A stretch of DNA of 64,000 bases from Bog-159 sp963843255 (GTDB taxonomy: Bacteria; Acidobacteriota; Terriglobia; Bryobacterales; Bryobacteraceae): the NCBI GenBank assembly GCA_963843255.1, contig CAWJJQ010000009.1, forward strand, positions 992,001 through 1,056,000, written 5' to 3'. A program made the position numbers and the translations under genes. The notes under the pieces are model-generated. The model saw only the letters and a program-made list of their open reading frames with translations. It searched no databases and was not told where the DNA came from. The number at the start of each line of letters is the position of its first letter. Position 1 is the stretch's first letter. Positions 17,426-25,672 of this stretch are shown here, piece after piece.

Positions 17426-18627
17426 TGAAGATCCTGGTGCTCAACGGCGGTTCCAGCAGCTTCAAGAGCAGCCTGTTCGAAGTCGAAGGCCTCGACGGCG
17501 GCGACGCGGCCCCGCCCCATCCGCTTTGGGAGGCGCGCGTCGATTGGGAGCATCACCCCGGCTCCGCCGAGATCCAGGTGAAAGCGGATGGAGCCACCTC
17601 TAACCGCACCGTGCCCGTGAAGGCCCCGCTCGATTCACTCGATCCCTTGATGGAAATGGTCCCGCATCGCGCTGAGATCCACGTGGCCGGACATCGCGTG
17701 GTGCATGGCGGCCGCGCCTTTCGCGACAGCACCCGCATCACGCTCGCAGTGCGCGCCGGCATCGCCGAAATGGCCAGCTTCGCGCCCGAGCACAACCGCC
17801 TCGAGCTGGAAGCCATCGAGTGCATGGAGCGTATCCTGGGCCCGCAAGCCGTCCAGGTGGCCGTGTTCGATACCGCATTCCATGCCAGCCTGCCGCCGCC
17901 TGCTTACGTCTACCCCGGGCCGTACGCCTGGGTCGGCCAGGGCATTCGCCGCTACGGATTTCACGGCATCAGCCATCAGTACACCTCGCGCCGTGCGGCC
18001 GCGATTCTCGGCCGCGATCTGGCATCGCTGCGCATGATCACCTGTCATCTCGGCAATGGATGCTCGCTGGCCGCCATCCGCGACGGCGTTAGCATCGACA
18101 CCACCATGGGCTTTACGCCGCTCGAAGGGCTCATGATGGGTACCCGCTCCGGCACCGTCGATCCGGGCATCATCATTCACCTGGTGCGCCACCGCGGCTA
18201 CCGCGCCGAGGAACTCGATCGCGTGCTCAACAAAGAATCCGGGTTGCGGGGCGTCTCCGGCTGTTCCGGAGACATGCGCACGGTCCTGGCGGCTATGGGT
18301 CGCGGCGATGCGCGCGCGCAACTGGCGTTCGATGTCTACGTGCATCGCCTGTGCTCCGAAATTGGCGCCATGATCGCCAGCCTCCGCGGCCTCGACGTTC
18401 TGGTCTTCACCGCGGGCGTGGGCGAAAACAGTCCCGAGTTGCGCGCCCAGGTTGCCGATACCTTCGCCTTTCTGGGCCTCCAACTCGATCCCACCAAAAA
18501 CAGCCAGTCCCCCGTGGACGCGGATATCGCCACGCCGCAATCGTCCGTCCGCGCGCTGGTGGTGCACACGCAGGAGGAATGGGAGATCGCGCGCGAGTCC
18601 TTCCGCGTGGTTGGGGCTAGGGCGTAG
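17425..18627 (+). CDS. ackA: Acetate kinase
   Basis: A 400-residue ASKHA-fold kinase. The N-terminal phosphate loop NGGSSSFKSS, DTAFH with the catalytic Asp, GFHGISHQY, HLGNGCSL and FTAGVGENS are all present. It converts acetyl-P plus ADP to acetate plus ATP. ATG at 17425 overlaps the phosphoketolase stop by one base, a translational coupling. Together they form the ATP-yielding end of a phosphoketolase bypass. A phosphotransacetylase gene is not seen here. Confidence 0.96.
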   Translation: MKILVLNGGSSSFKSSLFEVEGLDGGDAAPPHPLWEARVDWEHHPGSAEIQVKADGATSNRTVPVKAPLDSLDPLMEMVPHRAEIHVAGHRVVHGGRAFRDSTRITLAVRAGIAEMASFAPEHNRLELEAIECMERILGPQAVQVAVFDTAFHASLPPPAYVYPGPYAWVGQGIRRYGFHGISHQYTSRRAAAILGRDLASLRMITCHLGNGCSLAAIRDGVSIDTTMGFTPLEGLMMGTRSGTVDPGIIIHLVRHRGYRAEELDRVLNKESGLRGVSGCSGDMRTVLAAMGRGDARAQLAFDVYVHRLCSEIGAMIASLRGLDVLVFTAGVGENSPELRAQVADTFAFLGLQLDPTKNSQSPVDADIATPQSSVRALVVHTQEEWEIARESFRVVGARA

Positions 18628-18630
18628 AAT
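18625..18630 (+). promoter_or_regulatory. Putative -10 element of the DUF433-type antitoxin
   Basis: TAGAAT overlaps the end of ackA and lies 6 nt before the ATG at 18637, with no ribosome site between. Confidence 0.35.
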
Positions 18631-18636
18631 AAAGCA

Positions 18637-18872
18637 ATGACCGCCTGGCAGGATTTTCTGGACAGCAATCCGGTGGTGTGTGGTGGAGAATTGTGCGCCG
18701 CCGGAACTCGAATCCCCGTAACGGTCATTCTCGACAATCTTGCCGAATGTTCCATCGCGAAGAGATCCTGGAGAACTATCCCTCTCTCCGGGCTGAGCAC
18801 GTAGATGCGGCGCTGGCGTACGCGGCGGACCTCGCGCACGAGGAGAGCCTGGTCCCGCTTCGAGCCAAATGA
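18637..18872 (+). pseudogene. DUF433-family antitoxin, frameshifted
   Basis: The frame from the ATG at 18637 reads WQDFLDSNPVVCGGELCAAG then TRIPVTVILDNLAE, the DUF433 signature, then leaves the family sequence near 18745-18755. The expected continuation (REEILENYPSLRAEHVDAAL) is in another frame and runs to the TGA at 18870-18872. Loss of one base explains this. DUF433 proteins are HTH antitoxins paired with PIN-like DUF5615 toxins. Its end overlaps the next start (ATGA). Could be a sequence error, because the toxin also carries a single-base frameshift. Confidence 0.75.
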
Positions 18873-19220
18873 ATTTCAAGATTGACGAGAATCTTCCCAC
18901 CGCGATCGCTGATGATCTCCGCGAACTTGGACACGACGCCGACACCGTTCTGGGGGAAGGACTTCACGGAGCACCCGACGCGGAGGTCGTGGAAGCATCT
19001 GCGGGCGTCGAACCGTATTCTGCTGACTCTCGACAAAGGCATCGCTGATGTTGTGCGATTTCCAGTGAGTGAGCATGCCGGTGTGGTCGTGTTTCGACCG
19101 GGCACGTCGGGTCGCCGGGCTGTAAGGTCTTTCGTTCGGGCACGGCTTTCGGAGGTGCTTCAAATGGAACTCGCCGGTCGCCTCACTGTGGTCGGTCCCA
19201 CCCGAATACGTTTTCGTTAG
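18869..19220 (+). pseudogene. DUF5615 PIN-like toxin, frameshifted
   Basis: The frame from 18869 reads MNFKIDENLPTAIADDLREL then GHDADTV...EVVEAS, the DUF5615/Mut7-C-like N-terminus with its acidic residue (KIDENLP). After about 19000 the family sequence (NRILLTLDKGIADVVRFP, VVVFRP) moves to another frame and ends at 19220. One extra G in the GGG near 19001-19003 would account for it. With the shift corrected the product is a normal ~117 residues with both acidic motifs (IDE, TLDKGIAD). Predicted ribonuclease toxin of a DUF433/DUF5615 pair. Confidence 0.75.
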
Positions 19221-19285
19221 CAGGCCGGATGGTTCCCGTTCTCATGTCCCAGGCCCGCAAGCGCATAGCCCGCGGTAATTCAAGA

Positions 19286-19291
19286 TAGAAT
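19286..19291 (+). promoter_or_regulatory. Putative -10 element of the GH-like gene
   Basis: TAGAAT lies 9 nt before the GTG at 19301; no Shine-Dalgarno sequence is visible. Confidence 0.35.
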
Positions 19292-19300
19292 CTGCGTGAC

Positions 19301-20779
19301 GTGGCCTTCACACATACAACTCGCGCCGCGGCCTTGATTGCCCTGTCTCTGGCCGCCGCCGGAGCACAGCCGATCCGCCTGCATCCGAAAAACCCGCACT
19401 ATTTCCTGTTCCATGGAAAGACCATTGCCCTGATCACCAGCGGCGAACACTACGGCGCCGTGATGAATGCGGACTTCAATTACGACCGCTACCTCGCAAC
19501 CCTCGCCGCCGAGGGCATGAACTATACCCGGATCTTCGGCGGCAGCTACCGCGAGGTGCCCGAGAAATCGTTCGGCATTCAGCGCAACACGCTGGCCCCC
19601 GCGCCCGGACGCTATCTCGCACCCTGGGCCCGCAGCCGCACGCCGGGCTACGAAGGCGGCGGCAACAAGTTCGACCTCGACCGCTGGAACCCCGATTTCT
19701 TCGCCCGCTATCGCGATTTCCTGGGCAAGGCGGCCGAGCGCGGCATCGTGGTGGAGGTGACGCTGTTCTCGTCGCACTATCAGGACATGCAGTGGAAGAT
19801 CAGCGCCCTGAACCGCGCCAACAACGTCAACGCCACCGACGCCATCGAATGGAAGAAGCTTCACACCCTCCAAAACGGCAACATCCTGAAATATCAGGAA
19901 CGCTATGTGCGGCAGTTGGTGCGCGAAGCCAGCGCCTTCGATAACGTGATCTTTGAAATCCAGAATGAGCCCTGGTCCGACCGCCCGGTGCTGGCCGGCG
20001 TGGCCAATCCGTATCTTGCCGCTCCGGAGCGCGACCACTATCCCAATTCCATCGATATCGCCGATGACCTTTCGCTCGCCTGGCAGGCGCGCGTGGCCCA
20101 GTGGATCGCGGACGAAGAGGGCGCCCTGCCCAACAAACATCTGATCGCACAGAACTACTGCAACTTCGGATTTCCCGTACGGCAGCTCGTGCCCGGCGCC
20201 AGCATCGTCAATTTCCATTACGCGTATCCGCGCGCAGTGCCCCTCAACTACGGCCTCGGCAAGGCCATTTCATACGACGAGACCGGCTTCCTGGGCCGCG
20301 CCGATTCTGTCTACCGGCGGCAGGCCTGGAACTTCATGCTCTCCGGTGGCAGCATCTTCGATGCCCTCGACTATTCGTTCAGCGTCGGCCGCGAGGATGG
20401 CACCGACACAGAACCCAACGGTCCTGGCGGCGGCAGCCCGGCGTTCCGTCGGCAGCTTCGCATCCTGAGCGAATTCATCAGCCGTCTGCCGCTCGAGGAT
20501 TTGGCGCCCGATTCACGCACCGTAAAGCACGCCGCGGGAACCTACGCGCGCGTGATTTCCGCTCCAGGCCGAGTGTATGCGGCTTATTTCGATGGCAGCG
20601 GTCCCACGAGCGTTACGCTGGACCTGCCGGCCGGCGACTATTCCGGCGAGTGGCTCAATGTGGAAACCGGCAAGATCGAGCAGCCGGAGCGCTTCCATCA
20701 CGCGGGTGGCGACAAGGAATTGCGGTCACCGGCATTCAGCGAAGGCATTGCCTTGCGGTTGCAGCGGTCCACTCCCTAG
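19301..20779 (+). CDS. Secreted glycoside hydrolase-like TIM-barrel protein
   Basis: A 492-residue product with GTG start, signal peptide (~1-22, AAGAQ) and a (beta/alpha)8 domain resembling clan GH-A/GH5. FEIQNEPW supplies a likely acid/base Glu and SYDETGF a likely nucleophile Glu, at the positions expected for strands 4 and 7. The last ~80 residues (YAAYFDGSGPTSVTLDLPAG...GEWLNVETGK) resemble the small beta-domain found after such barrels (putative collagen-binding type). Substrate unknown, probably a plant or microbial polysaccharide. It is convergent with the aldolase gene. Confidence 0.8.
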   Translation: MAFTHTTRAAALIALSLAAAGAQPIRLHPKNPHYFLFHGKTIALITSGEHYGAVMNADFNYDRYLATLAAEGMNYTRIFGGSYREVPEKSFGIQRNTLAPAPGRYLAPWARSRTPGYEGGGNKFDLDRWNPDFFARYRDFLGKAAERGIVVEVTLFSSHYQDMQWKISALNRANNVNATDAIEWKKLHTLQNGNILKYQERYVRQLVREASAFDNVIFEIQNEPWSDRPVLAGVANPYLAAPERDHYPNSIDIADDLSLAWQARVAQWIADEEGALPNKHLIAQNYCNFGFPVRQLVPGASIVNFHYAYPRAVPLNYGLGKAISYDETGFLGRADSVYRRQAWNFMLSGGSIFDALDYSFSVGREDGTDTEPNGPGGGSPAFRRQLRILSEFISRLPLEDLAPDSRTVKHAAGTYARVISAPGRVYAAYFDGSGPTSVTLDLPAGDYSGEWLNVETGKIEQPERFHHAGGDKELRSPAFSEGIALRLQRSTP

Positions 20780-20797
20780 CACGGAACGGGAGCGCCC

Positions 20798-21640
20798 CTA
20801 CATCAACGCCGTCGGCCGGCGCGCCCAGGGCTTGCCCTTCTCGACGGATACTGTTTCCATGTCCTTCACGTACTGGGTGGCCTGCGTCAGCAGGTGATGC
20901 AGATCGTTCCCGATGCTGATGAACCGGAATCCCTTCTCCAGGAACTCCCCCACGCGCGACGTGCCGAACAGAAATATGCCCAGAATCACGTTGTTTTTAC
21001 GCGCCTGCTCTACCAGCGTGGCCGTGGCGGCGTCCAACTCCGGCGACGTGTACATGTGCGGGAACTCGTATTTCTCGTACAGGCCCATCGACATGGACAG
21101 GTCGTTCTGTCCCAGGAACAGAATGTCCACGCCGGGAACCGCGGCGATCTCGGCCATGTTCTTGATGCACGAAGCCGTCTCCACCTGCAGCGCCACGATG
21201 ATGTTGTTATTGGCGTTACCCACGTAGCCCAGCAACCCTGCCTTATTGGTGCTGCGTTGCGGGAAGTACACGGAGCGCGTGCCCACCATCGGGTAGCGCG
21301 CGCAGCTCACTGCCTGGCGCGCCTCTTCCGCGTTGTTGATGTACGGAATCAGCACACCATCCGCCCCCAGGTCGAGGGCCTGTTGAATCCCGCCGCGATC
21401 GTGATAGCCCTCTACCCGTACCATCGACTTGGCTCCGCCGCTGGCGATGGCGCACATCATGGCCGAGAGTCTCTCGTGATCCATAGGCCCGTGCTGCGTA
21501 TCCACCAGCAGCCAGTCGTAGCCGCTGTGCGCTAACTGCTCTGCGACGGTGGGACTGTGGGCATTCAGGAATAACCCCATCTTGGGGGTGCCATCGCGTA
21601 ACTGCTTCTTAAATTCGGCGCCGGTAAGAGTGTTCGACAT
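20798..21640 (-). CDS. HpcH/HpaI-family aldolase (2-dehydro-3-deoxy-sugar-acid aldolase type)
   Basis: A 280-residue class II aldolase. Seen are the VDTQHGPMDHE phosphate/substrate loop, GADGVLIPYINNAEEA, metal ligand Glu in ALQVETASC and Asp in FLGQNDLS. The family cleaves 2-keto-3-deoxy acids (for example 4-hydroxy-2-ketoheptanedioate or KDR) to pyruvate plus an aldehyde. AAGGA 8 nt before the ATG supports the start. The exact substrate is not determinable; divergent from the DUF362 gene. Confidence 0.9.
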   Translation of the reverse strand: MSNTLTGAEFKKQLRDGTPKMGLFLNAHSPTVAEQLAHSGYDWLLVDTQHGPMDHERLSAMMCAIASGGAKSMVRVEGYHDRGGIQQALDLGADGVLIPYINNAEEARQAVSCARYPMVGTRSVYFPQRSTNKAGLLGYVGNANNNIIVALQVETASCIKNMAEIAAVPGVDILFLGQNDLSMSMGLYEKYEFPHMYTSPELDAATATLVEQARKNNVILGIFLFGTSRVGEFLEKGFRFISIGNDLHHLLTQATQYVKDMETVSVEKGKPWARRPTALM

Positions 21641-21704
21641 GGTAGGGAATCCTTTGCACTATATCCAAATGGGCCGTGCTACGTCAATGTCAAAAGAGGC
21701 CGTG

Positions 21705-22859
21705 ATGCCGTTCGGTTATGATCGAAGAGTGATGCAACGCCGCACGTTTCTGCAAGTGGCCGCCGCCGCGCCGCAACTGCTGGCGGCCACGGATCGTAAG
21801 CTTCCCAAGTATCGGATCGTCTCCAAGTACGCGCCTTCGGCGCAACCCGGCATGCCGGGTCCGTATCCAGGACAAGTCGTCTCGGTACACTCCGACAAGT
21901 CGATCGACGTTTCGAGCGAAAAGCCGGATGCCGGAGTGGTGCGCGAGATGATGTCGCACGGCATGCTGTCCCTTACCGGCGATAAGGATCTGCGGGATGC
22001 CTGGGCGCGCTTCATCACGGCCGCCGACGTGGTCGCCATCAAGGTGAACTGTTCGGGTGCGCCCGGCATTATGTCCTCGCCGGCGGTCGTGGCCGAAATC
22101 GTACGGAACGTGATGGCCGTGGGCGTCAAGCCCGATTCCATCTGGATCTACGAACGTTTCCGCGATCAGGTGGATTCCGTGCATTACGATCGCTACGTCC
22201 CGCAGGGCGTGCACATCTGGACCGCCGAGGGCCAGCGCGGCTCGACCGAATCGTACGACCCCGCCACCTACGTAGAAGCCACGTTTTTCGATGAAGACGA
22301 TACGCGTTCGAACCTCGCGCGGCCGGTAGGCACACGATTTACGAAGATTATCAACGTGCCGAACATGAAGGACCATGGCGCCGCCGGCGTGACCGGCTGC
22401 CTCAAAAACATCGCCTACGGCAGTTTCTCGAACGTGGCGCGGTCGCACGCCGGATCCGTGACCAACACTTACTCGTTCGTCGGTACCCTGGCTTCCGTCG
22501 AGCCGCTGCGCTCGCGTACGGTCTTGCAGGTGATGGACGGTCTGCGCGGCGTGTGGCATGGCGGGCCTTTTTCGTACAGCCGCAAGTTCCGCTTCTATCC
22601 GAAGACCATGATGTTCGGCACAGATCCTGTGGCCATCGACCGCCTGCTGATCGACATTATCGATGACAAGCGCAAAGCCGAACATGCCGTTTCCGTGTGG
22701 GACCGCTCGCCCGAAATCCTACACAATCCCGGCGAGCACGATCGCAATCCCAATTCGAACCAGTTCGTGCGAGAGCCAGGACACATTGAATACGCCGCGC
22801 ATCTCGGCCTGGGCGTCTACGATCTCGACAAGATCAAAGTGACCCGGCTGGAAGTCTGA
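21705..22859 (+). CDS. DUF362-domain protein with Tat-type signal
   Basis: A 384-residue product. QRRTFLQVAAAAPQLLAA is a twin-arginine signal. The rest is a DUF362-like domain: ADVVAIKVNCSGAPGIMSSP, INVPNMKDHGAAGVTGCLKN and FGTDPVAIDRLLIDII. DUF362 proteins are uncharacterised and often relate to iron-sulfur proteins, but no Cys cluster is seen here. AGAGG 5 nt before ATG 21705 favours that start; ATG 21732 (MQRRTFL) would give a shorter N-region. The stop overlaps the next start (TGATG), so the next protein is made with it. Confidence 0.8.
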   Translation: MPFGYDRRVMQRRTFLQVAAAAPQLLAATDRKLPKYRIVSKYAPSAQPGMPGPYPGQVVSVHSDKSIDVSSEKPDAGVVREMMSHGMLSLTGDKDLRDAWARFITAADVVAIKVNCSGAPGIMSSPAVVAEIVRNVMAVGVKPDSIWIYERFRDQVDSVHYDRYVPQGVHIWTAEGQRGSTESYDPATYVEATFFDEDDTRSNLARPVGTRFTKIINVPNMKDHGAAGVTGCLKNIAYGSFSNVARSHAGSVTNTYSFVGTLASVEPLRSRTVLQVMDGLRGVWHGGPFSYSRKFRFYPKTMMFGTDPVAIDRLLIDIIDDKRKAEHAVSVWDRSPEILHNPGEHDRNPNSNQFVREPGHIEYAAHLGLGVYDLDKIKVTRLEV

Positions 22860-23785
22860 TGCTCGCTCTGCTCGCAGTTCTGCTGCCGGCGCTCTACTGG
22901 GACCAACCCGCCGATACCGCTCCCGCGCTGCACAAGGCAGGCATAGAGCGTTTGTACGTGCCTGCCGCGATCGAATCCGCATGGCGCCAGCAGGGCTTCA
23001 CCGTATCCGCGTTTGATCGCGCCGCGGCCGTCAAGGCCACCACGCCCAATGTCGAATACCACATGGACGTGGCCTCGGCTACGCGCGTGCCTTGGGTGGA
23101 CGCCAATGGCTGGCAATTCGAGCGGAAGCCCGGGCGTTCCTATTTCTACGATGCGCCCGCGGGCACCGCCGTGCTCGCCGCCGCCGAAGCTTTCGCTTAT
23201 GGAGTGGATGCGGCCATCCGCGCCGCGCCCCAGGATCTGGAAGCGTTCGCGCGCATGATCCGTTTCCTGAACGACACCGGCTCGTCGAACTTGCCCGTCG
23301 AGGCCAACATCGGTGTGATCGATGACGGCTCCGACATCATGGGCGAAGTGCTGAACCTGATGGCCCGCCACAATCTGCTGTTCCATGTGATCCCCGCGCC
23401 GGACCCGCGCTACGATCTCAACATCCGCCTGGGAACGCCGGAATACTCCACCGATGACGCCGCGAACCCCTACGAGTTTGCCATGAAGGTCCGGCGCACC
23501 CTGACCGACGAAAAGCGCCTGCTGCGCCTCTACGGCAGCAACCTGGTGCTGGTCCGCCTCACCGGCGAAAAAGCCCAGGCGCGCATTCACCTGCTCAATT
23601 ACGGCAAGGCCCCTGTGCGTGGATTGCGTGTGCGCATCCTGGGCGCGTATCAGCCGGGGAAACTGGCCGTGTTCGGCCATCCCGATGCCGCGCTTGGGGA
23701 TTTCACCGTGGAAGACAACGCCACCGAATTTACGATTCCGGAAATGGGACCGTACGCGGTGGTCGATTTGTTACGGCGCAAATAG
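22859..23785 (+). CDS. Conserved hypothetical protein coupled to the DUF362 gene
   Basis: A 308-residue protein of unknown function; I recognise no domain. A short hydrophobic N-terminus (LALLAVLLPALYW) may be a signal sequence. Middle segment IGVIDDGSDIMGEVLNLMARHNLLFHVI looks like an alpha/beta domain, and the last ~80 residues (RLLRLYGSNLVLVRLTGEKAQ, IHLLNYGKAPVRGLRVRILG) read like a beta-sandwich appended to glycosidase-type proteins. Start codon overlaps the DUF362 stop. Its 3' end overlaps the convergent beta-propeller gene by 15 nt. Confidence 0.7.
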   Translation: MLALLAVLLPALYWDQPADTAPALHKAGIERLYVPAAIESAWRQQGFTVSAFDRAAAVKATTPNVEYHMDVASATRVPWVDANGWQFERKPGRSYFYDAPAGTAVLAAAEAFAYGVDAAIRAAPQDLEAFARMIRFLNDTGSSNLPVEANIGVIDDGSDIMGEVLNLMARHNLLFHVIPAPDPRYDLNIRLGTPEYSTDDAANPYEFAMKVRRTLTDEKRLLRLYGSNLVLVRLTGEKAQARIHLLNYGKAPVRGLRVRILGAYQPGKLAVFGHPDAALGDFTVEDNATEFTIPEMGPYAVVDLLRRK

Positions 23786-25672
23786 GACGTTCCCGGCCAG
23801 GCCCGGCAGAGCAACTGTGCTCACGATGCCGGACGTCGTATTCACAATCTCCAAGCCCGAGGTAGTTGACACCCACGCTTCAGAACCGTCCGGGCTGATC
23901 ACAACCGGCGACGGATTCGAACCCACCGAAAAACTGGGCCGCTGAGTTAGCGTCGTGAGATTCGCCACCATAAGCAGGTTATTCACCCCGTCCGCCACAT
24001 AAGCCGTGGAACCGTCGGGAGAAAGTGCCAGCCCTGCCAGGAACCCGTTCGCGGGGGTCAGGTTCATGGTGGCAGTGATTTTATTCGTTGCCGTGGAGAG
24101 CAGATGAACGCGTCCAAAGTTGGCCGTGTAGACCAGCGTGGAACCATCCGGCGTCAGCGCCATCGCCCCCATGCCATCCGCAACGCTGATGGCGGCGGTG
24201 TACTTGAATGTGGAGGTATCCAGAACCAAAATCTCGCCGGGCGCTAACAACTCAGTCGAGGAATTAACGATTCCGGAAACGAAACTGGCCGAGATGTACA
24301 GGCGCGTGCCATCGGGAGATAGGATGGCCTGCCCGACGTTGGTCAATTGGCCCACAGAGGCGGAGCCGGTCGCAGTTTTTGAGGCCACATCATAAGCCGT
24401 CACACCACCCGGATTGTAAATATAAACCACCGTTCCGCTGGCGTTGAATACCATTGCCCCGGAAATGTCGACCATGAACTTGACTTTTTCGGTGGCCGGA
24501 TTGAGAAACAGGATATCGCCGCCCAGTCCAAAAGAGTACTGAGACGCCCAGAGTATATTGCTGCCGGGAGGGATCGCCAATGGACCGATCTCTACACTCC
24601 CCAGGGCGACGTGTGTGACTTTACGCGACGCCACATCTACCGAAGCGATGGCGCTGTTATCCGCATTCAGCACATACAGGCTTTGGCCATCCCTGGTAAG
24701 CGACAGGCCGGTGATCGGTCCGAGTTGCGGGACCGTCGTCAACGTTTTCCGCGCCGGAATCAAAAATTCGGAAAGACTCCAGACTTGGGCCTGCGAGCGA
24801 TTGGTCGAATAGAGCTTGGTTCCATCGGGCGAGATCGCGAAATGCGTTGGGATGAAGTCAGCCGGAGCGTCGAATACGGTTGCCCCGGTGGCGATGTTCA
24901 CAGCCAGGATAGAACCTAAAGCGAACGACATGTAAGCCGTGGTGCTGTCAGGGGACGAAATGACGATGCCGGGCGTGCCCTGATTCTCGTTCGGCAGGGG
25001 AAAAGTTTTCACCGCGGACGACTTTGGATCGATCACCAATAGCTGGTTGCTGGAATCCGTCATCAGGATCAGGCCGCTCGGTGTTACGGCCAGATCCGAC
25101 GGGTATTCGTTCACCGGAATCTGGTTCACCAGCGCCAGCGTTTTCGCATCAACCACCTGTATGTATTCGTTCGCGTACCCGACCTCGTAGTAAAGTTGGG
25201 TTCCGTCAGGTGAAATCAAAAGCGGCCCGAGGCTTCCGAGGCTGGGGAGATTCGCCGTGGCCGTGAGCCCATACGTGGTGGTGTCGATTGCCATCATGGT
25301 GGACATCGGTCGGTTTTGCGGCGCGAAAACATAGACACGCGATCCGTCGGGACTCATCGCGAGTTCCAGCGGCGGCTCACCGGACACGCTGATCGGCACC
25401 GGCACCGTGGCCAGGACTGCGCCGGTGGCTGTCGAGATCACTTGCAGTTCAGGCTTGAGGTCAACGGTGACGAACATCTTTTTGCCGTCGGGACTGACCG
25501 CGATGCCGTCGCCGCCGGAACCAGTCGCGAGCGTCCGGGTTTGCGCCAGGGTGGCTGTATTGAAGACTGCGGCCGTGGACGGCGCGTTATAAACGCTCAC
25601 ATATGCGGTGGATGAGGCTGCCTGCAGGTTAGCCGCGGCGAAAAACAAAATCAGGGCCGCGCGATTCCTCAC
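23771..25672 (-). CDS. Secreted YVTN/NHL-type beta-propeller protein
   Basis: A 633-residue protein of repeated units near 40-45 residues with SPDGTxLY turns (ISPDGTQLYYEVG, ISPDGTKLYSTN, LSPDGTRLYIS, LSPDGSTAYVADG). This is the YVTN/PQQ-like propeller pattern, probably two stacked propellers. The GTG start at 25672 gives a signal peptide (VRNRAALILFFAAANLQA). The GTG overlaps the TGA of the upstream M28 peptidase (GTGA), so they are coupled. Such proteins often bind ligands or partners at the cell surface; role unknown. Confidence 0.88.
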   Translation of the reverse strand: MRNRAALILFFAAANLQAASSTAYVSVYNAPSTAAVFNTATLAQTRTLATGSGGDGIAVSPDGKKMFVTVDLKPELQVISTATGAVLATVPVPISVSGEPPLELAMSPDGSRVYVFAPQNRPMSTMMAIDTTTYGLTATANLPSLGSLGPLLISPDGTQLYYEVGYANEYIQVVDAKTLALVNQIPVNEYPSDLAVTPSGLILMTDSSNQLLVIDPKSSAVKTFPLPNENQGTPGIVISSPDSTTAYMSFALGSILAVNIATGATVFDAPADFIPTHFAISPDGTKLYSTNRSQAQVWSLSEFLIPARKTLTTVPQLGPITGLSLTRDGQSLYVLNADNSAIASVDVASRKVTHVALGSVEIGPLAIPPGSNILWASQYSFGLGGDILFLNPATEKVKFMVDISGAMVFNASGTVVYIYNPGGVTAYDVASKTATGSASVGQLTNVGQAILSPDGTRLYISASFVSGIVNSSTELLAPGEILVLDTSTFKYTAAISVADGMGAMALTPDGSTLVYTANFGRVHLLSTATNKITATMNLTPANGFLAGLALSPDGSTAYVADGVNNLLMVANLTTLTQRPSFSVGSNPSPVVISPDGSEAWVSTTSGLEIVNTTSGIVSTVALPGLAGNVLFAP

